The notes beneath the pieces are model-generated. The model made no database searches. It was not told the DNA's origin and was given only the letters and a program-made list of their open reading frames with translations. The translations under genes and the position numbers were made by a program. A DNA stretch of 64,000 nucleotides from Sheuella sp. (lineage in GTDB: Bacteria; Pseudomonadota; Gammaproteobacteria; Burkholderiales; Burkholderiaceae_B). This document shows positions 44,269-54,050 of this stretch, in pieces; within the stretch, counting starts at the first letter, position 1, and every line of letters begins with the position of its first letter. Location of the stretch: contig JAUSCY010000093.1 in NCBI GenBank assembly GCA_030650995.1, positions 22,339-86,338 of the forward strand. The letters run 5' to 3'.

Positions 44269-47200
44269 ATGCCCAAGCGTACAGACCTAAAAAGTATTCT
44301 GATCATCGGTGCCGGTCCAATCATCATTGGACAGGCATGCGAATTCGATTATTCCGGCGCACAAGCCTGCAAAGCATTAAAAGCCGAGGGATATCGCACC
44401 ATTCTGGTCAACAGTAATCCTGCGACCATCATGACCGATCCCGAGACGGCGGATGTGACTTACATCGAGCCAATTACCTGGCAAGTTGTTGAAAAGATCA
44501 TTGAAAAAGAACGTCCTGATGCAGTGTTGCCCACTATGGGTGGTCAGACGGCCTTGAATTGCGCACTCGATCTGGACAAGCACGGCGTGCTCGCCAAGTA
44601 TGGCGTTGAATTAATTGGTGCCAATGCCCATGCGATCGACAAAGCTGAAGATCGCCAGAAGTTCAAAGTCGCCATGTCATCGATCGGACTCGAGTCAGCC
44701 AAGTCTGGTGTTGCACATACTCTGGATGAGGCCTGGGTCGTTCAAAAGCAGATTGCTGCAGAAATCGGAAGCTCAGGGTTTCCTGCTGTCATTCGTCCGA
44801 GCTTTACGCTTGGCGGCAGTGGCGGAGGTATTGCCTATAACGCTGAAGAATTCGAAACTATTTGCCGTCGTGGCCTGGAAGCATCGCCTACGAGCGAATT
44901 GCTGATCGAGGAGTCACTGCTCGGCTGGAAAGAATTTGAGATGGAGGTTGTGCGTGACTCGGCAGATAATTGCATCATCGTCTGCTCGATCGAAAACCTG
45001 GATCCAATGGGCGTGCATACGGGCGACTCGATTACTGTAGCGCCCGCCCAGACGCTGACTGATAAAGAGTATCAGATCATGCGTAATGCATCGATCGCAG
45101 TCTTGCGCGAAATCGGTGTGGACACTGGCGGATCAAACGTACAGTTTGCTGTGAATCCGCTTAACGGTCGCATGATTGTGATCGAGATGAATCCTCGCGT
45201 TTCACGCTCTTCGGCACTTGCCTCTAAAGCGACTGGGTTTCCCATCGCTAAAGTTGCCGCACGTCTGGCTGTTGGTTACACACTGGATGAGCTTAAGAAC
45301 GAGATAACCGGTGGCGCAACGCCCGCATCTTTTGAGCCCACCATCGACTATGTGGTTACCAAAGTACCACGTTTTGCCTTTGAAAAATTCCCTACCGCTG
45401 ATGCGCGTCTGACGACACAGATGAAATCGGTTGGTGAGGTCATGGCAATCGGTCGCACCTTTCAGGAATCATTCCAGAAAGCACTGCGCGGCCTTGAGGT
45501 CGGTGTGGATGGTCTGAACCAGAAGACAACCGATCGTGAAAAAATCCAGATCGAACTCGGCGAACCCGGTCCGGAACGTATCTGGTACGTAGGCGACGCA
45601 TTCGCACAGGGCTTTACGCTCGAAGAAGTGCATCAGCTGACCAAGATTGATCCATGGTTCCTGTCGCAGATCAAAGAGATCGTCGATATTGAACTTGCAC
45701 TCGAGCAGCGCACACTTGGTGACCTCGATGCCAATACCATCCTGCAGCTCAAACGCCGTGGCTTTTCCGATCGCCGTCTGGCATTTTTGCTGGACACCGT
45801 TGAAGCAGAAGTTCGTAAGTTACGTCATCAGTTCAACGTGCGCCCTGTCTATAAACGTGTAGATACCTGCGCCGCTGAGTTTGCGACCAATACCGCCTAT
45901 CTTTATTCGACTTACGAGCAGGAGTGTGAGTCCAAGCCTACCGATCGTAAAAAAATCATTGTGCTTGGTGGCGGCCCCAATCGTATCGGTCAGGGTATTG
46001 AATTTGATTATTGCTGCGTGCATGCAGCACTCGCCTTGCGCGAGGATGGTTACGAGACCATCATGATCAATTGCAACCCTGAAACCGTATCGACCGATTA
46101 CGACACGTCCGATCGTCTGTATTTCGAGCCCTTGACGCTCGAGGATGTGCTCGAAATCGTGCATCTGGAAAAACCAGTTGGCATGATTGTGCAGTACGGT
46201 GGGCAGACCCCCTTGAAACTCGCCCGTGCGCTCGAGGCAAATGGCGTGCCCATTATCGGTACCAGCCCTGAGTCGATTGACGTTGCCGAAGATCGTGAGC
46301 GTTTTCAGAAGCTCCTGACTAAACTCAATCTGCGCCAGCCGCCCAATCGTACGGCCCGTACCGAAAGTGAAGCACTTGCCCACGCTCAGGAAATTGGATA
46401 CCCCTTGGTCGTTCGCCCGAGCTATGTGCTTGGCGGTCGCGCGATGGAAATCGTGCACGAGCAGATCGATCTCGAGCGTTACATGCGCGAAGCGGTAAAA
46501 GTCAGTAATGATTCGCCCGTACTGCTTGATCACTTCCTGAATAATGCGATTGAGATCGATGTGGACTGCCTGTGTGATGGTCAGGAAGTATTCATCGGCG
46601 GCGTGATGGAGCACATCGAGCAGGCCGGCGTACATTCTGGCGACTCGGCTTGCAGTCTGCCTCCATACTCACTGTCGCCAGAAATGACGGCCGAGATTAA
46701 GCGCCAGACTGCGCTGATGGCGCGTGCCCTGAATGTCAAAGGGCTGATGAACGTTCAGTTCGCGGTGCAAGACGGCGACGTGTATGTACTTGAAGTCAAT
46801 CCACGCGCTTCGCGGACTGTGCCATTTGTTTCAAAAGCAACTGGCTTGCAGCTGGCAAAAATCGCCGCGCGTGCCATGGCTGGCCAGACACTCGCCTCGC
46901 AAGGCGTGACCAAAGAAGTTGTGCCACATTATTTCTCAGTCAAAGAAGCTGTTTTCCCCTTCGTGAAATTCCCCGGCGTAGATACCATCCTCGGTCCCGA
47001 GATGAAATCTACAGGTGAAGTCATGGGCGTGGGTGTGACGTTCGGCGAAGCCTTCGTCAAGTCGCAAATGGCTGCGAGTGTCAATCTGCCTGTATCCGGT
47101 ACGGCTTTTATCAGCGTCAAAAATCAGGATAAGCCCAAGGCTGTTGAGGTCGCACGTGGTCTGCATGCATTAGGCTTCAAAGTCGTGGCTACACGCGGCA

Positions 47201-47508
47201 CTTCCGCTGCAATTGAGCAGGCGGGAATACCCGTCTCGATCGTGAACAAGGTAGCCGAAGGTCGCCCACACATTGTCGATATGCTTAAAAACGGCGAGAT
47301 CTCACTTGTGATCAATACAGTCGAAGAGCGGCGCAATGCGATTACCGACTCGCGTGCAATTCGCACGCAGGCACTTGCCGCACGCGTCACGTACTACACG
47401 ACGATCGCTGGCGCATGGGCGGCTGTCGAAGGCATGCAGTATCTGCGTGAAGGTCTTGGCATCAAGGTCTATTCGTTGCAGGATTTGCATCAGTCTCTGA
47501 AGCACTAA
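44269..47508 (+). CDS. carB: Carbamoyl phosphate synthase, large subunit
   Basis: CarB (1079 aa; E. coli 1073) makes carbamoyl phosphate for arginine and pyrimidine synthesis. It has two homologous ATP-grasp halves: the first opens [21 protein letters not shown], the second [20 protein letters not shown] (near residue 563). [23 protein letters not shown] and [18 protein letters not shown] are the paired ATP-site motifs. An allosteric MGS domain covers about 945-1079. It starts 9 nt after carA. In Burkholderiales greA normally follows; here about 14 kb of other genes intervene. Confidence 0.97.
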   Translation: MPKRTDLKSILIIGAGPIIIGQACEFDYSGAQACKALKAEGYRTILVNSNPATIMTDPETADVTYIEPITWQVVEKIIEKERPDAVLPTMGGQTALNCALDLDKHGVLAKYGVELIGANAHAIDKAEDRQKFKVAMSSIGLESAKSGVAHTLDEAWVVQKQIAAEIGSSGFPAVIRPSFTLGGSGGGIAYNAEEFETICRRGLEASPTSELLIEESLLGWKEFEMEVVRDSADNCIIVCSIENLDPMGVHTGDSITVAPAQTLTDKEYQIMRNASIAVLREIGVDTGGSNVQFAVNPLNGRMIVIEMNPRVSRSSALASKATGFPIAKVAARLAVGYTLDELKNEITGGATPASFEPTIDYVVTKVPRFAFEKFPTADARLTTQMKSVGEVMAIGRTFQESFQKALRGLEVGVDGLNQKTTDREKIQIELGEPGPERIWYVGDAFAQGFTLEEVHQLTKIDPWFLSQIKEIVDIELALEQRTLGDLDANTILQLKRRGFSDRRLAFLLDTVEAEVRKLRHQFNVRPVYKRVDTCAAEFATNTAYLYSTYEQECESKPTDRKKIIVLGGGPNRIGQGIEFDYCCVHAALALREDGYETIMINCNPETVSTDYDTSDRLYFEPLTLEDVLEIVHLEKPVGMIVQYGGQTPLKLARALEANGVPIIGTSPESIDVAEDRERFQKLLTKLNLRQPPNRTARTESEALAHAQEIGYPLVVRPSYVLGGRAMEIVHEQIDLERYMREAVKVSNDSPVLLDHFLNNAIEIDVDCLCDGQEVFIGGVMEHIEQAGVHSGDSACSLPPYSLSPEMTAEIKRQTALMARALNVKGLMNVQFAVQDGDVYVLEVNPRASRTVPFVSKATGLQLAKIAARAMAGQTLASQGVTKEVVPHYFSVKEAVFPFVKFPGVDTILGPEMKSTGEVMGVGVTFGEAFVKSQMAASVNLPVSGTAFISVKNQDKPKAVEVARGLHALGFKVVATRGTSAAIEQAGIPVSIVNKVAEGRPHIVDMLKNGEISLVINTVEERRNAITDSRAIRTQALAARVTYYTTIAGAWAAVEGMQYLREGLGIKVYSLQDLHQSLKH

Positions 47509-47532
47509 AGCAAGCAGTGTTGAGTCATTCTG

Positions 47533-47560
47533 GATGGCAAGGTGATATAGCCTTGCCATC
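47533..47560 (+). terminator. Hairpin after carB, probable terminator lacking a clear T-run
   Basis: GATGGCAAGG (47533-47542) and CCTTGCCATC (47551-47560) form a perfect 10-bp stem with an 8-nt loop, 24 nt after the carB stop. The following bases are TCAGTAG, not a T-tract, so it may protect the 3' end or act with Rho. Confidence 0.5.
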
Positions 47561-47581
47561 TCAGTAGAATGAAACTAGGAT
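47553..47581 (+). promoter_or_regulatory. Candidate sigma-70 promoter for the CaiB-Bug-SDR genes
   Basis: TTGCCA (47553-47558), 17-nt spacer, TAGGAT (47576-47581), about 28 nt before the CaiB ATG. The -35 hexamer lies in the right arm of the carB hairpin, so terminator and promoter overlap. Confidence 0.45.
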
Positions 47582-47608
47582 ACGGTGTCCCTTTAGTGAG
47601 CACCTAGC

Positions 47609-48793
47609 ATGTCTACCAAACTCCCCCTTCCATATTCAGGTTTGCGTGTCCTTGACATCAGTCAGGGCATTGCCGGCCCCTATTGCGCGCATATTTTGTG
47701 GCAACAGGGTGCTGATGTCATTAAAGTCGAACCCCCCGCAGGCGACTGGATTCGTTTTGTCGGTGTGAAACGCGACGAACACAGTGCCCTGGCGATTCAG
47801 TTCAATGCAGGTAAACGCGCGCTTGCGCTCGATGCCCGTGCCGAGGCAGGTAAAAAAATATTATTTGAACTCGCCCGACAGGCAGATGTGATTGTGCAGA
47901 ATTTCAGACCTGGCGCAGCTGAGCGCATGGGGATTGGCTATGCAGCGTTATCAGAATTAAACCCTGAGTTAGTCTATGTATCCATTAGTGGCTACGGTCC
48001 TGATGGTCCTTATGCGGATGCTCCTGCCACCGACTCCGTGATGCAAGCCGATAGCGGGTTGATGTTTACCAATCAAGACGAGCACGGCACCCCAAGACGA
48101 CTGGGTTTGTTAGCTGCAGACGTCATCACGGGTCTGTATGCCTCTCAGGGGGCCTCAACTGCGCTATATCAGCGTCTGGCACGCAAACAGGGCACTCACG
48201 TACAGGTCAGCCTGTTTGAGGCGTGTGCGGCGTTTCAGGGTTCCTGCTTTATCGAGCAAGCGATTGCCGGCAAACGTCCGTTCGCTGCGGTCAGTGCGCC
48301 CAACGCAGTATTTGCTACAGCAGATGGCACAATCTCTATCGTTGTGCTCAATGACGAACAGTTTGCTCGCTTGTGTGCAGCCCTGAATCGTCCAGATTGG
48401 GCGAGCGATGCAAGGTTTGCGAGCAATTCCCTGCGCATGGAGAATCGAGCTGCGCTGTATGCGGATATGACCGAGCAGGTTCGACAGCATCCTAATGCCT
48501 ACTGGGATGCTTTACTGAAAGAGCACGATGTCCTGCACGCGCCAGTTCGTGACTACCAGGCAGTCCTGAATCATCCTCAGGCTTTACATCTTGAGATGGT
48601 GCAGCAACTGGAGCAGGCTGGTGTGGGAACATTACCCTACATCGGATTGCCAACCCATCCACATCACCGCCAAGTTAAATCGGCCCCCCGGATAGGGGAA
48701 GATTCAATTCAGATTCTTCAGCAAGCGGGTATTGATGAGGCGAAGATCGAACAATTATTAGCCTCAGGCGTGGTGCTTCAGGCAAAGATTTAA
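47609..48793 (+). CDS. CaiB/BaiF family (class III) CoA-transferase
   Basis: Class III CoA-transferase (394 aa). YSGLRVLDISQGIAGPYCAHILWQQGADVIKVEPP opens it, and the catalytic Asp lies in LAADVITG followed by GTHVQVSLFEACAAF. SGYGPDGPYADAPATDSVMQADSG is the family glycine-rich region. It lies 100 nt after carB and leads a plus-strand run with a Bug receptor and an SDR, which suggests uptake and CoA-loading of an organic acid. It is distinct in sequence from the two CaiB proteins near 6 and 17 kb. Confidence 0.9.
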   Translation: MSTKLPLPYSGLRVLDISQGIAGPYCAHILWQQGADVIKVEPPAGDWIRFVGVKRDEHSALAIQFNAGKRALALDARAEAGKKILFELARQADVIVQNFRPGAAERMGIGYAALSELNPELVYVSISGYGPDGPYADAPATDSVMQADSGLMFTNQDEHGTPRRLGLLAADVITGLYASQGASTALYQRLARKQGTHVQVSLFEACAAFQGSCFIEQAIAGKRPFAAVSAPNAVFATADGTISIVVLNDEQFARLCAALNRPDWASDARFASNSLRMENRAALYADMTEQVRQHPNAYWDALLKEHDVLHAPVRDYQAVLNHPQALHLEMVQQLEQAGVGTLPYIGLPTHPHHRQVKSAPRIGEDSIQILQQAGIDEAKIEQLLASGVVLQAKI

Positions 48794-48834
48794 CAACATC
48801 AACACATAAATATAAATTCCGGAGCCAACAGAAG

Positions 48835-49824
48835 ATGAAATTACAGATACTCTCCACCAGCTTTCGCGCGGCGGTACTGATTGCCTTGAGCGCGACTGCT
48901 TATACGCATGCCTATGCACAGAATACGACTTATCCAAGCAAACAGATTCGTCTGTTGATTCCCTATCCACCAGGTGGGCCGACAGATCTGACCGCGCGCG
49001 TGGTCGCAGCAGATATGAGTGCAACACTTGGTCAGTCAGTGGTCGCTGACAATCGTCCCGGCGCCAGCGGCATGATTGGTGCCGAGATGGTCGCGCGTGC
49101 TGAGCCCGATGGATACACCATTCTTGCCAATGCCTCTTTGCACGTAATTAATCCGTTTGTCTATCCTGATATGCGTTTTGATGCGCTGAAGGATTTCGTT
49201 CCAATTACTCAGCTTGCAGCAGTGCCATTAGTGTTGGTTGTGCCAATGAGTTTGCCGGTCACCAACTTGAAAGAGCTGGTTGAGTATGGCCGCAAAAACC
49301 CAGGCAAACTGAATTTTGGTTCCTCAGGCAACGCTTCGGCGCAGCAACTGGCCGGGGAGTCTTTCAAAATGGCGGCTGGTATTGAAATGCAGCATGTCCC
49401 TTACAAAGGGAGCTCACCTGCACTGGCAGATCTGGTCGGCGGACAGATTCAGTTGATGTTTGATTCTATGCCTTCTGCCATGCCTTTTATCAAGGCGGGT
49501 AAATTACGTGCGATAGCCGTCACGACTCTCAAACGCGCGCAAGCATTGCCTGAGCTTCCTACTGTTGCCGAGTCAGGTTATCCGGGCTTTGATATTGCAA
49601 CCTGGTATGGTTACTGGGCACCAAAAGGCACGCCAGCACCGATCGTTGAAAAGCTCGCTGCCGCTGCCAGTCAGGCTTTGAAAAAACAAAGTGTGATTGA
49701 TCAATACGCTGGCATGGGTGCCGAACCCGTTGGTTCAACGCCTGCTGAATTCGCCAAATACAACCAGACTGAAATGGTGAAATGGGGAGAGATCGTGCGT
49801 AAATCAGGTGCGAAAGCGAACTGA
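48835..49824 (+). CDS. Bug/TctC-type solute receptor
   Basis: Periplasmic Bug-family receptor (329 aa). The signal peptide ends near YTHAYAQ (residue about 28). YPSKQIRLLIPYPPGGPTDLTAR, DNRPGASGMIGAEMVARAEPDGY and HVPYKGSSPALADLVGGQIQ are typical. It is preceded by CaiB (41 nt) and shares one base with the following SDR start (TGATG). GGAG lies 12 nt before the ATG. As elsewhere in this window, no TctAB partner is present. Confidence 0.93.
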   Translation: MKLQILSTSFRAAVLIALSATAYTHAYAQNTTYPSKQIRLLIPYPPGGPTDLTARVVAADMSATLGQSVVADNRPGASGMIGAEMVARAEPDGYTILANASLHVINPFVYPDMRFDALKDFVPITQLAAVPLVLVVPMSLPVTNLKELVEYGRKNPGKLNFGSSGNASAQQLAGESFKMAAGIEMQHVPYKGSSPALADLVGGQIQLMFDSMPSAMPFIKAGKLRAIAVTTLKRAQALPELPTVAESGYPGFDIATWYGYWAPKGTPAPIVEKLAAAASQALKKQSVIDQYAGMGAEPVGSTPAEFAKYNQTEMVKWGEIVRKSGAKAN

Positions 49825-50582
49825 TGAATGTTTTTATTACTGGCGCAAGCAGTGGCCTGGGCGAGGCGCTTGCCCGCTTGTATGCAGGGCAGGGTCACGT
49901 GCTTGGATTGGTTGCCAGACGTGGAGACCGGCTGCAGGCTTTAGTTGAAAGCTTGCCGGGTCATCACCATGCCTATGTGGCGGATGTCTGCGACCGCCAG
50001 GCATTGCACGCCGCTGCGAATGACTTCATCCAGAAGGTTGAACAGGTTGATGTGGTCATTGCAAGTGCTGGAATCAGTGCTGGAACGCTGACTGAAGAAA
50101 TGGATGACTTCGGGGTGTTCCAGTCGATTTTTCAGACAAATGTCATGGCGACCGTCTCGAGCTTTGAAGCTTTTATTCCTGGCATGCTTAAACGCGGTGC
50201 CGGGACATTAGTAGGCATTGCCAGTGTCGCGGGTGTGCGTGGTCTGCCCGGTGCCGGTGCTTACAGCGCTTCCAAATCTGCAGTCGCGACGTATTGTGAA
50301 AGTCTGCGTCTTGAATTGAAACCCAGAGGAGTGGGCGTCGTGACCATTGCCCCGGGTTATATCCGTACGGAAATGACAGCGAAAAATCCCTACAGCATGC
50401 CGTTCCTGATGGATGCGGGGGCTTTCGCAATCCGTGCGGCCAGAGTCATCGACAGGCAGTGTTCCTATCGGGTCATCCCCTGGCAGATGGGTATAGTGGC
50501 CAAGCTCATGCGCATTTTGCCTGACTGGCTGTATGACCGCCTGGCCGTTAATGCCCCTCGCAAACCGCGAAAATCTAATTAA
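49824..50582 (+). CDS. SDR family oxidoreductase
   Basis: Classical short-chain dehydrogenase (252 aa). The cofactor loop TGASSGLGEALARLYAGQ is at residues 6-23, the ASAG element near 78-81, Ser in ASVAGVRGLPGAGAYSASKSA with YSASK, and VVTIAPGYIRTEMT follows. The N-terminal arginines in GLVARRGDRLQ suggest NADP(H). The start ATG shares one base with the Bug stop. The reaction is unknown; the cluster points to an oxidation or reduction in acid catabolism. It converges with the phosphatase gene after 15 nt. Confidence 0.9.
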   Translation: MNVFITGASSGLGEALARLYAGQGHVLGLVARRGDRLQALVESLPGHHHAYVADVCDRQALHAAANDFIQKVEQVDVVIASAGISAGTLTEEMDDFGVFQSIFQTNVMATVSSFEAFIPGMLKRGAGTLVGIASVAGVRGLPGAGAYSASKSAVATYCESLRLELKPRGVGVVTIAPGYIRTEMTAKNPYSMPFLMDAGAFAIRAARVIDRQCSYRVIPWQMGIVAKLMRILPDWLYDRLAVNAPRKPRKSN

Positions 50583-50597
50583 TCAGCCCGCGATTAA

Positions 50598-51245
50598 TCA
50601 AATCGCCACGTCGTCCATTGAGTCGCCCTTCAGGTGACTTACATCACCCCAGTCGATAATTTTCCAGCCATCCGCAGAAACCAGTATCCGGTTCACGCTC
50701 GTGTTGACGATAGGCGTCTTGCGTTCCTCTTGAAGACTGACCTGACTGGCATGACGCCAGATGATATCCATCGCCCCGCCGTGGCTGACCACCATGACGC
50801 GTTTTCCGGCGTGCCGTGTGGCAATCTCATCAATTGCCTTCACAACGCGGCTGTGAAAAGTGCCCAGCGTCTCACCCTCGGGTATCACGCCGTGTGGGTC
50901 ACGACTCGCCCAGACTTTTGCGGCCTCCGGCTGGTGTTCGTGCATGGTGTTGAAAATAAGACCTTGCAGCACGCCAAAGTTTCTCTCGCGAACGCCAGTC
51001 TCGATCTGAGGTGTAAGACCGATTGCATCAGCAATGATTTTTGCAGTCTGATGCGCACGCTTGAGGTCACTTGAGTAGATCGCTTCGATAGGCTGTGTGG
51101 GTTGTGTGTTCGCAGCCAGATGGCGCCCCAGTGCATGCGCCTGGCTGATGCCGATCTCGTTGAGTTCGATGTCTTCCCATCCCTGTACACGACGCACCGT
51201 ATTCCAGGGTGTTTCGCCGTGTCGTACTACCCATATTTCAGTCAT
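50598..51245 (-). CDS. Histidine phosphatase superfamily protein
   Basis: Phosphoglycerate mutase-like phosphatase (215 aa). The catalytic histidine is in VVRHGETPWN (residues 6-15), with SSDLKRAHQTA and Glu in ERNFGVLQGL, and the second His in MVVSHGGAMD. The family includes broad-specificity phosphatases, alpha-ribazole phosphatase and mutases; this one has no clear mark of a particular class. Its start overlaps the ABC ATPase stop by 8 nt, so it is part of the fpr-ABC operon. A phosphorylated transport substrate is one possible link. Confidence 0.88.
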   Translation of the reverse strand: MTEIWVVRHGETPWNTVRRVQGWEDIELNEIGISQAHALGRHLAANTQPTQPIEAIYSSDLKRAHQTAKIIADAIGLTPQIETGVRERNFGVLQGLIFNTMHEHQPEAAKVWASRDPHGVIPEGETLGTFHSRVVKAIDEIATRHAGKRVMVVSHGGAMDIIWRHASQVSLQEERKTPIVNTSVNRILVSADGWKIIDWGDVSHLKGDSMDDVAI

Positions 51246-52353
51246 GCGATGCTTCCATAATTCGAATTTGTTGTATGTCGATACCTACAGCGACAGAGGC
51301 GCCATCAGGCCATACAGACTGACCGGCACGATGAGGATGATCCGCTGTAATACGTTCAGATCCTGTCTGAATCGAGTAACGGGTAAATTCCCCTAGAAAC
51401 TCACTGGACTGCACTGTACCGGAAATCCACGCCCGGTCAACACTATCAACAGGCGCCTGACGCTCGATCCGAATGTGATGGGGGCGGCAGTTCGCACTAA
51501 CTGTAGTGCCTGGGGTCAGGCAGGAGGTGGGAATATCGGCTTGTTGATGACGGGATATACAAATTGATGGACTTTGACCTAATCCGATCGTGATCGTATT
51601 GGCGTCAACATCGCGTATTTTTGCATGCAGGATATTCATGCTGCCGACAAAATTAGCGACAAAATGATTGTCCGGAAAGTCAAATAAGGCAGTGGGTGTA
51701 CCGATTTGCTGAACGGTGCCATGATTCAGAATAGCCATGCGGTCCGCCGTGGTCATGGCTTCTTCCTGATCATGGGTAACAAAAATAGTCGTAATACCCA
51801 GCCGGCGCTGCAGAGAGAGTAACTCCTGACGCATCTGGATACGCAGATTTTTATCCAGATTAGAAAGTGGTTCGTCCAGCAAGAGTACTTGGGGCTCGAT
51901 CACGATTGTCCGAGCCAGTGCGACGCGTTGTTGTTGTCCGCCAGAAAGCTGATTAGGTCTGCGTCCGGCCATGGCGGATAAACCGACAAGATCCAGGGCT
52001 GCCTCTACACGCTGTTTGATTTGCGCGCGCGGTAAGCGTCGTTCAACTAGTCCAAAAGCGATGTTGTCCCAGACGGTCATGTGCGGCCATAAGGCGTAAC
52101 TTTGAAACACCATGCCGATGTTCCTGTCCCAGGGTGGCACTTGAGCAAAGTCTTTGCCGTCGATCAGTAACTGCCCCTGGCGTGGGTGGTTAAATCCGGC
52201 AATCAGTCTGAGAAGTGTTGATTTCCCTGATCCGGATGGACCGAGTAAGGCAAAGAACTCACCAGGCTCGACTTTAAGATTGATGTCTTTCAGGACATCT
52301 GTCGAACCGTATGACAAACAGATATTGCGACATTCAACGCTGACTTTTTTCAT
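51238..52353 (-). CDS. ABC transporter ATPase, Fe3+/spermidine (CUT1-like) type
   Basis: ABC ATPase (371 aa). Walker [17 protein letters not shown] (about 38-53), signature [13 protein letters not shown] (about 136-148), Walker [13 protein letters not shown] (about 156-167) and a C-terminal TOBE-type regulatory domain are visible. The frame is open 145 codons further upstream, but that stretch is a shadow of the permease gene; the ATG at 52353 begins the conserved [16 protein letters not shown]. It lies 8 nt after the permease and serves the fused permease and binding protein upstream. Confidence 0.91.
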   Translation of the reverse strand: MKKVSVECRNICLSYGSTDVLKDINLKVEPGEFFALLGPSGSGKSTLLRLIAGFNHPRQGQLLIDGKDFAQVPPWDRNIGMVFQSYALWPHMTVWDNIAFGLVERRLPRAQIKQRVEAALDLVGLSAMAGRRPNQLSGGQQQRVALARTIVIEPQVLLLDEPLSNLDKNLRIQMRQELLSLQRRLGITTIFVTHDQEEAMTTADRMAILNHGTVQQIGTPTALFDFPDNHFVANFVGSMNILHAKIRDVDANTITIGLGQSPSICISRHQQADIPTSCLTPGTTVSANCRPHHIRIERQAPVDSVDRAWISGTVQSSEFLGEFTRYSIQTGSERITADHPHRAGQSVWPDGASVAVGIDIQQIRIMEASHD

Positions 52354-52361
52354 TTGACAGT

Positions 52362-54050
52362 CTATGCCTGCGTACTGGAGGGTTGACTGGTGTGGGTGTG
52401 ACGCGCAACCAACCAGTGTGAGGCGAAGGTTCCTACGGCGACCGCAATCACGGCCAGCACTCCAAGCGCAGCACCTGGACCGCGTCCAGAGGTGCTTTGC
52501 ATATAAAGATAAATCCCGTAACTCATGGGTGCCTGACTTTCTTTGGTAACCAGCATCATGGTCGCTGATAGCTCGACTGCCGCGGTGATGAAGCTGGTTA
52601 CAAAGCCTGCCAGCATGCCTCCCACCATGAGAGGAATCACTACACGTTTTATTGTTCTGAGACGATTTGCTCCAAGTGAATTGGCCGCCTCTTCGAGCGA
52701 GTGATGAATTTGCTGTAGCGCTGCGACACAAGATCGCAATGCATAAGGTAGCCGTCGAATTGCGTAGGCAATCATAATCAGTACCCAAGTCGATGTCAGC
52801 ATGATTTCGGTGCCTGGAATCGCAACATTTTTAAATGTACGCAAATATCCGATGGCGAGCACAAGACCTGGAACTGCCAGTGCGGCAGAGGCAATCCAGT
52901 CGAGCCATTTCATAGCACTCAGTTTGGTGCGCAACATCAGGTAGGCAATCGTTGTGCCCAGAATCACATCAATCCCTGCAGCCATCCCGCAGTAGAGCAG
53001 GGTATTGGTGATCATGCCTGGAGAGTCTTCAAACACTGTTGCGTAGTGGGCGAGGGTATAGCCATCTGGTAAGGGTGCGAAACTCCAGATGCTTGCGAAG
53101 GACAAGAGTAAAACGCCGATGTGAGGAGAGAGCACTAACAACAGCACCAAAAAAATCCACGAATAGGCCAGGATACTCTGGAGGGGCGTGAGTGTGCGGC
53201 GATGAATGGAATTCCCTCCTTTCTGGAGGGTTGAGTAATCTTTACCCTGCAGCATGCGGGCAGAAAGCCAGAGAGCGAGAATAGAAAAGCCGATCATCAT
53301 CACACTGATCACATAACCCATCGGATCTTCAAGACCGACCTGGGTGATGCGCAGATACGCTTGCGGTGCAAGCATATTGGTTGTACCCAGAACCAGTGGT
53401 GTGCCGAGGTCATCAAAAACTTTAACAAACACCAGCGCCATTCCCGCAACAAAGCCGGGTAGTGCCAATGGGAAAATCACGCGTCTGAATAAGCGTATGC
53501 CGCGGGCGCCGAGGTTTAATGCAGCCTCTTCCATCGCACCGTCTATGTTTCTGAGCGCAACGGTGAGGTTCATCAGGATAAAGGGGAAATAGTGCAGAGC
53601 TTCGACAAAGATGACACCGTTCAGACCCTCCATGACTGGAATAGTCATGCCCAACCACTCGTCTAGTAACAGGTTAATACTGCCTGTTCTGCCAAAAATT
53701 AACTGGAGTGCCACGGCCCCGACAAAGGGTGGCATGATGAGTGGCAGAACACCGAGCGTCTGGATGATCAATGATCCCTTGAACGCAAAACGCACGGTCA
53801 GGTAAGCGAGAGGGACAGCGATCAGCGCAGCAAAGAGTGCGGACATGACCGCAACATACAGGCTATTAAAAAAAGCCTCTTGCATAAGAGGCTGACTGAA
53901 AAATGCTGCGAAATGTCCTGCGGTCCAGCTGCCATCGGCATTAATAAATGCACCGATGAATACCGTACCGACAGGCAACACCAGAAAAATTCCCAGTAAT
54001 AAAACGATCAACAGAGCTGCAAGTGCAGGCCCGGCAGGGAGTTTGCTCAA
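52362..54050 (-). CDS. ABC transporter permease, two fused permease domains (FbpB-like)
   Basis: Inner-membrane permease (562 aa, about twelve membrane segments) with two consecutive BPD_transp_1 domains. Each has a coupling EAA loop: EEAALNLGARGIRLFRRVIFP (near residue 185) and EEAANSLGANRLRTIKRVVIP (near 455). Fusion of both permease halves is typical of Fe3+ (FbpB, SfuB) and some phosphonate or sugar-phosphate transporters. It overlaps the binding-protein gene by 4 nt. No anomalies in the frame. Confidence 0.91.
   Translation of the reverse strand: MSKLPAGPALAALLIVLLLGIFLVLPVGTVFIGAFINADGSWTAGHFAAFFSQPLMQEAFFNSLYVAVMSALFAALIAVPLAYLTVRFAFKGSLIIQTLGVLPLIMPPFVGAVALQLIFGRTGSINLLLDEWLGMTIPVMEGLNGVIFVEALHYFPFILMNLTVALRNIDGAMEEAALNLGARGIRLFRRVIFPLALPGFVAGMALVFVKVFDDLGTPLVLGTTNMLAPQAYLRITQVGLEDPMGYVISVMMIGFSILALWLSARMLQGKDYSTLQKGGNSIHRRTLTPLQSILAYSWIFLVLLLVLSPHIGVLLLSFASIWSFAPLPDGYTLAHYATVFEDSPGMITNTLLYCGMAAGIDVILGTTIAYLMLRTKLSAMKWLDWIASAALAVPGLVLAIGYLRTFKNVAIPGTEIMLTSTWVLIMIAYAIRRLPYALRSCVAALQQIHHSLEEAANSLGANRLRTIKRVVIPLMVGGMLAGFVTSFITAAVELSATMMLVTKESQAPMSYGIYLYMQSTSGRGPGAALGVLAVIAVAVGTFASHWLVARHTHTSQPSSTQA

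Noticed and set aside
45820..46635. 271-aa open frame antisense to carB
   Set aside because: It lies wholly opposite a conserved carB coding sequence, has no ribosome site and no recognisable domain; a shadow of high-GC third positions.
52354..52788. 145-codon N-terminal extension of the ABC ATPase
   Set aside because: This stretch is the out-of-frame shadow of the permease gene; the ATPase family begins at ATG 52353.
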